A stretch of DNA of 9,095 nt, taken from assembly GCA_013336205.1 (NCBI GenBank), contig JAAXUD010000075.1, positions 1 to 9,095 on the forward strand, read 5' to 3'. The DNA is from Lentimicrobium sp. Lineage in GTDB: Bacteria; Bacteroidota; Bacteroidia; Bacteroidales; Lentimicrobiaceae. Shown piece by piece: positions 1 to 6,594 of this stretch. Positions within the stretch are counted from its first letter, which is position 1. Every line of letters starts with the position of its first letter. Below the pieces are notes generated by a model. It searched no databases and was not told where the DNA came from. It saw only the letters and a program-made list of their open reading frames with translations. Made by a program: the position numbers and the translations under genes.

Positions 1-13
1 AAAAATTCAAGCC

Positions 14-1039
14 ATGAAAAAAACTATTCTTTTCATCGCAGCATTGGCCATCAGCCACGCATTCGCTTTCTCCCAGGCCTGCCTGCCCGAAGCAGCGACA
101 GCGCATGTCAGGCAGGGCTGTCTGCCCAGCGGTATCACTTTCAGCACTCAGCAGCAGATTGATAATTTCCAGGCCAATTACCCGGGCTGCACCGTTATAC
201 TGGGTTCGGCAACCATCGGCGGCGCCGATATTGTAAACCTAAGCGGACTCAATGTATTGACTGCAGTAAACGGAACCTTATCAATCAGCTATAATCCGGT
301 GCTCGTCAGCCTGGAAGGGCTCGGCATGCTCGACAGCATAGGCAGCACATTTCTGATTGGCAACAACGCGAGCCTCGAAGGATTATCGGAACTTCAAAGC
401 CTGAAGTATGTCGGCTACGACTTTAAAATTGGCAACAATCCTGCGCTTACCAGCATCGTAACAAGTGGACAGCTGGATGCAATCTATGCCGAGTTGCAGA
501 TCATCGGCAACCAAAGCCTCTCGTCCCTGTCGGGTTTTGATTGCCTGCAGTCGTTAGGCCTGCTTACCATCAGGGGCAACAGCATGCTCACAAGCCTTGC
601 CGGCCTCGATAATATTGACGGGAGTTCGATGGTTGGACTTACCATCTCCGATAATCCAAATCTCTCAACCTGCGATGTAAAAAGCGTTTGTGATTTTATT
701 GAAAGTCATCCCGATGAGGCAAATATCCTGAACAATGCCTCCGGCTGCAGCGATTCGGAAGAGGTAGAGGCAGCCTGCGACGAAGTCTCTGTTGAAAGCA
801 TCGGTTTTGAGGACACATTTCTGCTCTTCCCCAACCCTACCGGTAAAACCGTAACGATTTCCGGCAATAACCTTACAGCCATCCGGGAAATACTTATCTA
901 CAACCAAACCGGCCAAAAAGTGCTGAAAAGCAAACCGGTAAACAACACCCTGGATATTTCAAAACTCGGGCCGGGGATGTACATCGTTGAACTGGTGACC
1001 GATCAGGGGAAAGTGAGGGAAAAATTGATGGTTCAATAA
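14..1039 (+). CDS. Secreted receptor-L-domain / leucine-rich-like protein with T9SS type A sorting domain
   Basis: 341 residues. A signal peptide covers about residues 1-20 (MKK, hydrophobic core, AFAFS before Gln21). Residues 36-66 carry the N-terminal motif CLPSGITFSTQQQIDNF..NYPGC, which I know from Bacteroidota receptor-L-domain proteins. About residues 74-222 form degenerate leucine-rich-like rungs of the pattern I.xNxxLxSLxGLxxL, expected to fold as a parallel beta-solenoid that presents a binding surface. A Cys-rich linker follows (220-255). The T9SS sorting domain starts near residue 270, with FPNP at 272-275 and GMY at 321-323, so the protein should be exported and its tail cleaved or anchored at the cell surface. 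The ligand is unknown. Odd point: 13 residues (23-35) separate the signal peptide from CLPSG and begin with a second CLP. The ATG at 14 is preceded only by AAAAATTCAAGCC, with no Shine-Dalgarno. Surface location is well supported; the binding role is inference. Confidence 0.9.
   Translation: MKKTILFIAALAISHAFAFSQACLPEAATAHVRQGCLPSGITFSTQQQIDNFQANYPGCTVILGSATIGGADIVNLSGLNVLTAVNGTLSISYNPVLVSLEGLGMLDSIGSTFLIGNNASLEGLSELQSLKYVGYDFKIGNNPALTSIVTSGQLDAIYAELQIIGNQSLSSLSGFDCLQSLGLLTIRGNSMLTSLAGLDNIDGSSMVGLTISDNPNLSTCDVKSVCDFIESHPDEANILNNASGCSDSEEVEAACDEVSVESIGFEDTFLLFPNPTGKTVTISGNNLTAIREILIYNQTGQKVLKSKPVNNTLDISKLGPGMYIVELVTDQGKVREKLMVQ
78..116. repeat. Palindromic repeat inside the coding region of the LRR-like gene
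   Basis: CCTGCCTG at 78-85 and its exact reverse complement CAGGCAGG at 109-116 can form an 8-bp stem with a 23-base loop. A second small stem, GGCAG 111-115 with CTGCC 122-126, overlaps its 3' arm. The stretch coincides with the 13 codons that sit between the signal peptide and the expected start of the mature domain. The same 8-mer forms one arm of the stem-loop at 1315-1373. Confidence 0.55.
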
Positions 1040-1045
1040 ATAAAC

Positions 1046-1073
1046 AATTCAGATAAATACCTGAATCTGAATT
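1046..1073. other. AT-rich stem-loop downstream of the LRR-like gene
   Basis: AATTCAGAT at 1046-1054 and ATCTGAATT at 1065-1073 are perfect 9-base inverted repeats with a 10-base loop, starting 7 bases after the stop codon. The stem is AT-rich and no T-run follows it. It may protect the 3' end or act as a weak bidirectional terminator, but it is not a canonical intrinsic terminator. Confidence 0.4.
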
Positions 1074-1090
1074 TAATCACATTCAAAAGG

Positions 1091-1097
1091 AAAGGAG
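1091..1097 (+). promoter_or_regulatory. Strong Shine-Dalgarno AAAGGAG
   Basis: AAAGGAG lies 5 bases before the ATG at 1103, close to ideal anti-Shine-Dalgarno complementarity and spacing. It decides the start of the 58-residue gene. None of the other six start codons in the window has such a sequence. Confidence 0.8.
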
Positions 1098-1102
1098 AAA
1101 CA

Positions 1103-1279
1103 ATGAAATACAGGGTTCATCGCCTGGAAGTAAGCAAGGATAACTTACAGGAACGCCTGGAGCAATTTCTGAATACTCTGGATGGGGAAGTGGTCTCGGT
1201 TTTACCAAATGTTACGCAATACTTTCTTTGCTATGGGGCAAAGGTTAACTATATCCTGATCGTGGAAAAAGTTAAATAG
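1103..1279 (+). CDS. Small DUF4177-like protein, 58 residues
   Basis: I translated this by hand. It opens MKYRVHRLEV, continues through NLQERLEQFLNTL and GEVVSVLPNV, and ends YILIVEKVK before TAG at 1277-1279. The predicted order is beta strand (3-10), amphipathic helix (14-26), beta strand (29-37), beta strand (50-57), which matches the size and topology of DUF4177-like small proteins (a beta-alpha-beta-beta fold of unknown role). It has no signal peptide or membrane segment, so it should be cytosolic, unlike its neighbours. The reading frame is clean and supported by a near-perfect Shine-Dalgarno. It lies 63 bases after the LRR-like gene and 155 bases before the next gene, so it may be its own unit. 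I assign the family by pattern and length only; the function is unknown. Confidence 0.75.
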   Translation: MKYRVHRLEVSKDNLQERLEQFLNTLDGEVVSVLPNVTQYFLCYGAKVNYILIVEKVK

Positions 1280-1314
1280 GAAGCAACACCCCTGAACACA
1301 ACTCCACATCAGCG

Positions 1315-1373
1315 CCCTGCCTGAAGGTGTTTACACTATAGCAACGGATCGTGTGTAAGCCATGCAGACAGGG
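1315..1373. repeat. Two-stage stem-loop with CCTGCCTG arm
   Basis: The outer stem CCCTGCCTG (1315-1323) pairs with CAGACAGGG (1365-1373), 8 of 9 positions. Inside it, GTTTACAC (1329-1336) pairs with GTGTAAGC (1353-1360), including one G-T pair. The 16-base apical loop is 1337-1352. The left arm contains the same CCTGCCTG 8-mer as the palindrome in the LRR-like gene, so the two may belong to one dispersed palindromic repeat family. No T-run follows on the + strand. Confidence 0.5.
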
Positions 1374-1383
1374 AAATTAATGA

Positions 1384-1408
1384 AGGAATCAGGGAAAAAC
1401 TGATTCCT
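1384..1408. promoter_or_regulatory. Perfect 9-bp stem-loop in the leader of the beta-sandwich gene
   Basis: AGGAATCAG at 1384-1392 pairs perfectly with CTGATTCCT at 1400-1408 around a 7-base loop GGAAAAA. It ends 26 bases before the ATG at 1435 and is followed by GGTTAAAACAAT, not a T-run. It is more likely a 5' leader structure or RNA-stability hairpin than a terminator. A terminator for minus-strand transcription cannot be excluded. Confidence 0.45.
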
Positions 1409-1434
1409 GGTTAAAACAATAAAATCAACATGTC

Positions 1435-2247
1435 ATGAAAACAATTTACATATTTCTTCTGGCTGTAATTGTCTCAGGCCTGGATCTGCAGGCGCAGAAT
1501 CTGATTCTTAACCCTGGTTGCGATGATACACTGGTAGACGGGAATATCCCGCACTGGCAGGAGATAATCGGGAATAACTGGACTCAGCGAATTGCTTCCC
1601 CGGATCCCCAGGGTGGTAACAGTTATTTTTTTCCGGGTGTTGCTGCAACAGCTGAACTGGCGCAGGTAATTGATATTGCGGATGATTCACTGGAAATCGA
1701 CAACGGAACAAAATACTATTACTTCACCGGTTATGTAAGAGCCTATGCACAATCACCCCCCGACGAATCGAATATATTTCTTCAATTCAGAGATGAAGGT
1801 GAGGCGTTGCTAACCTCTTTTAACTTCGGGCCATATACCCAAACTCAAATCTGGCTTCGGATTGATTCTGCATTATCAGCACCTCCGGGAGCCCGGAAAA
1901 TTGATATTCGCTTACATTCGGTAAGACATAACGGATCGAACAACGACGGGTATTATGATGAATTATACCTGGGAAATTCTCCTTTGGTTGGAATTCCCGA
2001 AATTAAACAACACGCAAACTTTACCATCTATCCAAATCCCTCAGATGGATCAATTACCCTCGCTTTACCGGGATTATTTCCCGGAAGTGAACTCACCATC
2101 CTGAATGCAGAAGGACAGCAACTTGTCCGGCGTGAGATTACAGAGCACTTTACCGTGATCAACATCAGCACTTTACCACCTGGAATTTATTTAGTGAAGC
2201 TGCAGCATGAGAAGATGGTGGAAGTGAAAAAGATGATCAAAAAATAA
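1435..2247 (+). CDS. Secreted beta-sandwich protein with T9SS type A sorting domain
   Basis: 270 residues. A signal peptide spans about 1-20 (MKTIYIFLLAVIVSG..LQA before Gln21). Residues 21-182 look like one galactose-binding-type beta-sandwich: it begins NLILNPGCDD, has W41 and W49 in the usual 'N-G-F..W' opening region, alternating beta strands, and closes with NNDGYYDELYLG (169-180), which resembles the DDV/DNV-type final strand of carbohydrate-binding-module-like folds. The T9SS tail starts near 196 with YPNP at 199-202, GIY at 250-252 and a lysine-rich end. It should be exported and surface-attached or released; a glycan ligand is possible but not shown. The ATG at 1435 is chosen because the one at 1430 meets TGA after one codon. 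It has no Shine-Dalgarno. The next gene starts 65 bases downstream. Confidence 0.85.
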   Translation: MKTIYIFLLAVIVSGLDLQAQNLILNPGCDDTLVDGNIPHWQEIIGNNWTQRIASPDPQGGNSYFFPGVAATAELAQVIDIADDSLEIDNGTKYYYFTGYVRAYAQSPPDESNIFLQFRDEGEALLTSFNFGPYTQTQIWLRIDSALSAPPGARKIDIRLHSVRHNGSNNDGYYDELYLGNSPLVGIPEIKQHANFTIYPNPSDGSITLALPGLFPGSELTILNAEGQQLVRREITEHFTVINISTLPPGIYLVKLQHEKMVEVKKMIKK

Positions 2248-2312
2248 TCACAGCGCACCCCGGTCTCTCATCCTGAAAAGAGAAGCAGTGTGTGTGATAA
2301 ACTGTCAAACCT

Positions 2313-4334
2313 ATGAAAAAATATTTGTTTGTTGCCTGCAGCTTAGCCATTGCGGTTGCAGTAAATGCACAGATTATTCATGTGCCGGCAGATCAACCTA
2401 CGATTCAGGCAGGAATTAATGTTTCTGCCAGCGGAGACACGGTTCTTGTAGCCAATGGAACCTACCTTGAAAATATAAACTTCATGGGCAAAGCCATCAC
2501 GGTGGCCAGTCATTTCATCCTGGATGCCGATACCAATCACATCAACAATACCATTATTGATGGCAGCCAGCCGGTTTATCCCGACAGCGCTTCCACCGTT
2601 ATGTTCATCCATGGAGAAGATACTACCTCCATCCTTCTGGGGTTCACCATCACAGGTGGTGCCGGTATGTATCTGCCGGGGAATGACAGCCGCCTGGGTG
2701 GTGGCGTGGTTTGCTATTTTTCGGGCGCTAAAATTGCGCACAACAAAATCAAAAACAATATTGTAAACCATGCCTTTGTGGCCAGTGGAGGCGGAATCGG
2801 CGGTTTTCACAATTCCGGCGAAATGTGGCTTATCATCGAAAACAATACCATCAGCGAAAACGCTTGTCATGCCATTGACAATACGGCCTCCGGCGGGGGA
2901 ATATTTGCCGCTTGTAATGCCATCATCAGGAACAATAAAATCATTCAGAACCAATGCACTTGTGAGCTTCTGGCAGCCGATGGCGGTGGTGTGCTGGCTG
3001 TGAGTGGTTTAAGCAGTCCCGAATCTGTTTCTCTGATAAATAATACGATCAATTTCAATACTTTAACCGCGGCCGACAGGGTAAGGGGTGGTGGCGCCGG
3101 CATTCTTTATTCCCATGCATTGGTCAGCAACAACAGCATAAGTCACAATTCACAGACAGGAAATATAGCCAACGGAAGTGGAATACTGTTTAGGGATGCG
3201 GCTTCTTCCATTTTAACCGATAACCTGATAAGCAATAATACGGTAAACAACGGAAACATATATGTGGGCACCGGATGCCTGTGTGCAATGCCCGATGGCC
3301 CGATCTGCATTGAAAACAATGAATTCTCTGATAACTCAGGGCCCGTGGAAGTTACAACCGGAACCGGTGCAGGCCTGGGAATTTTGGATGCAATGAGCAC
3401 AAGTGTAAAAATCAATGCCAATATTTTCAGTGGTAACAACGCCAAATCCGGAAGTGGTTTCTATTCCAGAAGTTGTTACAATATGCAGGTTTCAAGTAAT
3501 CTTTTTGAAGGGAATGTGGCACAGATTGGCGGTGCTGTCGGGATCTATCTCCCGGTAACCGCCGGAAATACATTTAACCGTGAACCGGGAACCGATGATA
3601 TGAAACCGGTTTTTGTCAACAACACTTTTGTGGAAAATTCAGCCACTAGCCAGGGGGGTGCTGTCTATTTAAATTGTTTGCTGAATTTTCCTGCCATTTA
3701 CAATTGCATCTTTTATCAGAATTCTTCTCCATCAGGAAATGACATCAGTTATGTGCAGGGTCAGGAGCCGATTACTGTTTCTTATTCTGATCTCAATACA
3801 GCCGGCATCTCCGGGGTCTGGAGCGGTGAAGGAAATATTTTCGAAGATCCCATTTTTGATTCATCGGGGCCCTACCCTTTTGCCTTATCGCCCGGCTCTC
3901 CCTGTATTGACACCGGAACGCCGGATACCACCGGTCTGATGCTTCCGCTCAGTGATCTACCCGGTAATTTAAGATTGTGGGATGGCGACGGAGATGGAAC
4001 TGTACGCATAGATATGGGGGCCTTTGAATTTGGCTCCGCTCCTGTTGGCATAAGCGGCATAAGGATTCTATCCGGAGCTATATTACTCTCAGCCTATCCC
4101 AATCCATTCAGGCACAAAACAACCATTGAATACCAGCTTGACGAAACGGCTGTTGTCTCCTTAAAAATCTATAACCACCTTGGGAAGATTTTAAAAACCC
4201 TGGTGAATGAACCACAGCCCAAAGGCAAACATCAGGTACACTGGGATTCCGAAAGTCTGCCGGCCGGAATTTATTATTGCAGGTTGCAGGCTGGTAAGCA
4301 GATGAGTTCTGTGAAAATTATAAAAATCCGCTAA
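2313..4334 (+). CDS. Right-handed parallel beta-helix protein with T9SS type A sorting domain
   Basis: 673 residues. The signal peptide ends near residue 19 (AVAVNA). Residues 21-116 form the opening typical of DUF1565-like beta-helix proteins (IIHVPADQPTIQAGI, then SGDTVLVANGTY). About 117-500 are solenoid rungs marked by repeated IxNNxIxxN and GGG patterns. Residues 526-574 carry the choice-of-anchor-Q-like signature SPGSPCIDTG ... DMGAFEFG, with a DGDGDG acidic run near 557-562 that could bind calcium. The T9SS tail begins at YPNP (595-598), with GIYYCRLQAG near the end. Such folds occur in polysaccharide lyases and adhesins; I see no recognisable catalytic set, so an enzymatic role is not claimed. 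Its first 96 mature residues match the gene at 7979 closely, and its tail matches the propeller gene at 4432. There is no Shine-Dalgarno before the ATG. Confidence 0.9.
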   Translation: MKKYLFVACSLAIAVAVNAQIIHVPADQPTIQAGINVSASGDTVLVANGTYLENINFMGKAITVASHFILDADTNHINNTIIDGSQPVYPDSASTVMFIHGEDTTSILLGFTITGGAGMYLPGNDSRLGGGVVCYFSGAKIAHNKIKNNIVNHAFVASGGGIGGFHNSGEMWLIIENNTISENACHAIDNTASGGGIFAACNAIIRNNKIIQNQCTCELLAADGGGVLAVSGLSSPESVSLINNTINFNTLTAADRVRGGGAGILYSHALVSNNSISHNSQTGNIANGSGILFRDAASSILTDNLISNNTVNNGNIYVGTGCLCAMPDGPICIENNEFSDNSGPVEVTTGTGAGLGILDAMSTSVKINANIFSGNNAKSGSGFYSRSCYNMQVSSNLFEGNVAQIGGAVGIYLPVTAGNTFNREPGTDDMKPVFVNNTFVENSATSQGGAVYLNCLLNFPAIYNCIFYQNSSPSGNDISYVQGQEPITVSYSDLNTAGISGVWSGEGNIFEDPIFDSSGPYPFALSPGSPCIDTGTPDTTGLMLPLSDLPGNLRLWDGDGDGTVRIDMGAFEFGSAPVGISGIRILSGAILLSAYPNPFRHKTTIEYQLDETAVVSLKIYNHLGKILKTLVNEPQPKGKHQVHWDSESLPAGIYYCRLQAGKQMSSVKIIKIR

Positions 4335-4363
4335 TCCGGCAAGGAGAATAGGCAAGTCCGTTC

Positions 4364-4377
4364 TTTCGCTTGTCTGC
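4364..4377. repeat. Left copy of inverted repeat flanking the propeller gene
   Basis: TTTCGCTTGTCTGC at 4364-4377 matches the reverse complement of 6541-6555 (TTTCGGCTTGTCTGC) apart from one extra G. The ten bases GCTTGTCTGC are identical. The two copies bracket the 4432-6540 gene. Confidence 0.4.
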
Positions 4378-4431
4378 AGTCATTCTGCCAGATAAACCTT
4401 TTCAAGCTGAAAGCATTTAAAACCCAAAAAA

Positions 4432-6540
4432 ATGAAAAAGATCTTCCTTTTAATTTGTTTAACGATCATGTCCGCATTGGCATTTGCCCAATGGACATGG
4501 CAAAACCCCTTACCAACCGGTAATGACTTGCATTCAGTATATTTTACCGATTCAAATACAGGTTATGCGGTGGGTGATTATGGAGCCATCATAAGAACGA
4601 TTAATGGTGGCACAACCTGGTCAGTTTTATCAAGCGGAACAACCAATAGTTTAAATTCAGTTTTCTTTACCGATGCAAATACTGGATATGCTGTGGGTGG
4701 TAATGGAACCATAATAAAAACAATAAATGGAGGCAATGTCTGGACTTCTTTTAAGAGCGGAATTGAACATGGTTATAACTCAGTTTATTTTATTGATACC
4801 AATATCGGGTTTGTTGTTGGAGATGGTGGACATATCTTAAAAACCATCAATGGCGGTATAAACTGGTCAGGAATAATAAGCGGGACAACCAATGGATTAT
4901 TTTCAGTTTACTTCCCCGATGCCAATACAGGATATGCAGTAGGTGATAGTGGAACCATATTAAAAACCATAGATGGAGGCTCAATCTGGACTGAATTAAC
5001 CAATAGTATAAATTATAGAATGGAATCAGTTTTCTTTACTAATTCCAATACAGGATTTGTCATATGTAATTATTTGGATGGGGATTATTCTGCAACTATC
5101 TTAAAAACCACTGATGGCGGGATAACCTGGATTCAAGTATTAAATGCATCAAGTTGTATTCTACAATCAGTTTACTTTACCGAGGTTAATACAGGATATG
5201 CAGTGAGTGATTGGGGGAAAATATTTAAAACCACTGATGAAGGTACAACCTGGACAGAGATATCGAATGGAACATATGGTGGCAATTCCGTATTTTTTAT
5301 TGATGATTATTCAGGTTATGTGGTTGGTGGTGGTGGAACCATTTTAAAAACCAACGATGGAGGTGCGACATGGACTAATTTATCGAGAGGGACAACTGAA
5401 TGGTTAAGATCAGTTTACTTTCCGGATGCCAATATAGGATATGCGGTGGGGTATAATGGAATCATAATAAAAACAATAAATGGAGGCACAAACTGGGATT
5501 CTTTATCAAGCGGAACAATCAATGGTTTAAATTCAGTTTTCTTTACCGATGCCAATACCGGATATGCGGTGGGTGAAGTTGGAACCCTATTAAAAACCAT
5601 AAATGGAGGAACAACCTGGATAGAGGTATCGAATGGACCAACTAAATGGTTAAATTCAGTTTACTTTCCAGATGCTAATACCGGATATGCGGTAGGTGCA
5701 AGTGGAACCATCCTAAAAACAAATAATGCTGGTGAGACCTGGCTCAATTTATGGGGCGGAACAGCTGAAGATTTAAATTCAGTTTACTTTACCGATGCCA
5801 ATACAGGATATGCGGTAGGTGTATGTGGAACCATCCTAAAAACTACAACTGGGGGAACCACCTGGAAAGAGTTATTGATTCCGAAGGTAAATCTTTCCTT
5901 AAGATCAGTTTTCTTTACCGATGCTAATACTGGTTATACAGTGGGTTATTCGAATGTTGGGTGGTCTTTCTGGCAATTAATCTTCAAAACTACAAATGGA
6001 GGAACAACCTGGACAGAGTTGTCAATTGGAACAACAGGAGGGTTTTCTTCAGTTTTCTTTACCGATGCCAATACTGGTTATGTTGCAGGTTGGCATAGAA
6101 CCATCTTAAAAACAATAAATGGAGGAACAACCTGGACAGAGTTGTCAATTGGAACAACAAAAGGGTTTTCTTCAGTTTTCTTTACTGATGCAACTACTGG
6201 TTATGTAGTTGGCGAAAATGGCACCATCCTGAAAACCACCAATGGCGGAGGGTCTTTGGGCATTGAAGAAACACCGGGTAGTGATTCTTTTATAAGTGCT
6301 TACCCTAACCCCTTCAGCGATTACACCACAATTGAATATACGCTTGCGCAAAATGCCAGCGTGAACCTGGCCATTTTCAACCACCTCGGGCAGGAAGTTA
6401 CCACCCTTGTCAATAAGCTGCAACCCAAAGGCAAACATCAGGTTCAATGGAATACCGCCGGCTTACCGGCAGGAATTTACTACTGCCGGTTACAGGCCGG
6501 TACCCATACTGTAACACAAAAATTGATTTGCATTCAATAA
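4432..6540 (+). CDS. Secreted YCF48/Asp-box-type beta-propeller protein with T9SS type A sorting domain
   Basis: 702 residues. Signal peptide about 1-19 (LTIMSALAFA before Gln20). Residues 33-607 are 14 tandem repeats of about 41 residues with consensus L-x-SV[YF]F-TDANTGYAVG-xxGTILKT-xNGGTTW. The TxNGGTTW part matches the Asp-box (SxDxGxTW) and the whole repeat resembles YCF48/HCF136 propeller blades. Residues 21-24 (WTWQ) before repeat 1 resemble a W-containing outer strand, and repeat 14 lacks its own after NGG, as in closed propellers where the ends interlock. Repeat 5 has a 6-residue and repeat 12 a 7-residue insertion at the same place. The T9SS tail starts at YPNP (624-627) and contains GIYYCRLQAG. 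The protein should be exposed at the surface or released; the ligand is unknown. The repeat region is visibly more AT-rich than the tail and most neighbours. The start has no Shine-Dalgarno, only an A-rich leader. Confidence 0.92.
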   Translation: MKKIFLLICLTIMSALAFAQWTWQNPLPTGNDLHSVYFTDSNTGYAVGDYGAIIRTINGGTTWSVLSSGTTNSLNSVFFTDANTGYAVGGNGTIIKTINGGNVWTSFKSGIEHGYNSVYFIDTNIGFVVGDGGHILKTINGGINWSGIISGTTNGLFSVYFPDANTGYAVGDSGTILKTIDGGSIWTELTNSINYRMESVFFTNSNTGFVICNYLDGDYSATILKTTDGGITWIQVLNASSCILQSVYFTEVNTGYAVSDWGKIFKTTDEGTTWTEISNGTYGGNSVFFIDDYSGYVVGGGGTILKTNDGGATWTNLSRGTTEWLRSVYFPDANIGYAVGYNGIIIKTINGGTNWDSLSSGTINGLNSVFFTDANTGYAVGEVGTLLKTINGGTTWIEVSNGPTKWLNSVYFPDANTGYAVGASGTILKTNNAGETWLNLWGGTAEDLNSVYFTDANTGYAVGVCGTILKTTTGGTTWKELLIPKVNLSLRSVFFTDANTGYTVGYSNVGWSFWQLIFKTTNGGTTWTELSIGTTGGFSSVFFTDANTGYVAGWHRTILKTINGGTTWTELSIGTTKGFSSVFFTDATTGYVVGENGTILKTTNGGGSLGIEETPGSDSFISAYPNPFSDYTTIEYTLAQNASVNLAIFNHLGQEVTTLVNKLQPKGKHQVQWNTAGLPAGIYYCRLQAGTHTVTQKLICIQ
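4528..6252 (+). repeat. 14 tandem coding repeats of about 123 bases
   Basis: These are the DNA repeats encoding the propeller blades. Most are exactly 123 bases. The closest pair at DNA level are the segments beginning at 5998 and 6121 (GGAGGAACAACCTGGACAGA...), 123 bases apart and nearly identical for about 80 bases, which points to a recent copy. A 27-base identity (4650-4676 with 5526-5552) joins repeats 2 and 9 at an offset of 876 bases, exactly seven blades. Confidence 0.9.
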
Positions 6541-6555
6541 GCAGACAAGCCGAAA
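6541..6555. repeat. Right copy of inverted repeat flanking the propeller gene
   Basis: GCAGACAAGCCGAAA follows directly on the stop codon of the propeller gene and is the inverted partner of 4364-4377, with one extra base. Confidence 0.4.
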
Positions 6556-6594
6556 ACTGTTTTCAAGAGTAGGCAAAACTTAAAAATAAAGCTT

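Noticed and set aside
1046..1073. Intrinsic terminator of the LRR-like gene
   Set aside because: The 9-bp stem is AT-rich and not followed by a T-run, so it is listed only as a stem-loop.
2343..2954. Minus-strand ORF of 203 codons
   Set aside because: It is antisense to the conserved, repeat-structured beginning of the beta-helix gene at 2313. It has no recognisable domain or signal peptide and is an opposite-strand shadow.
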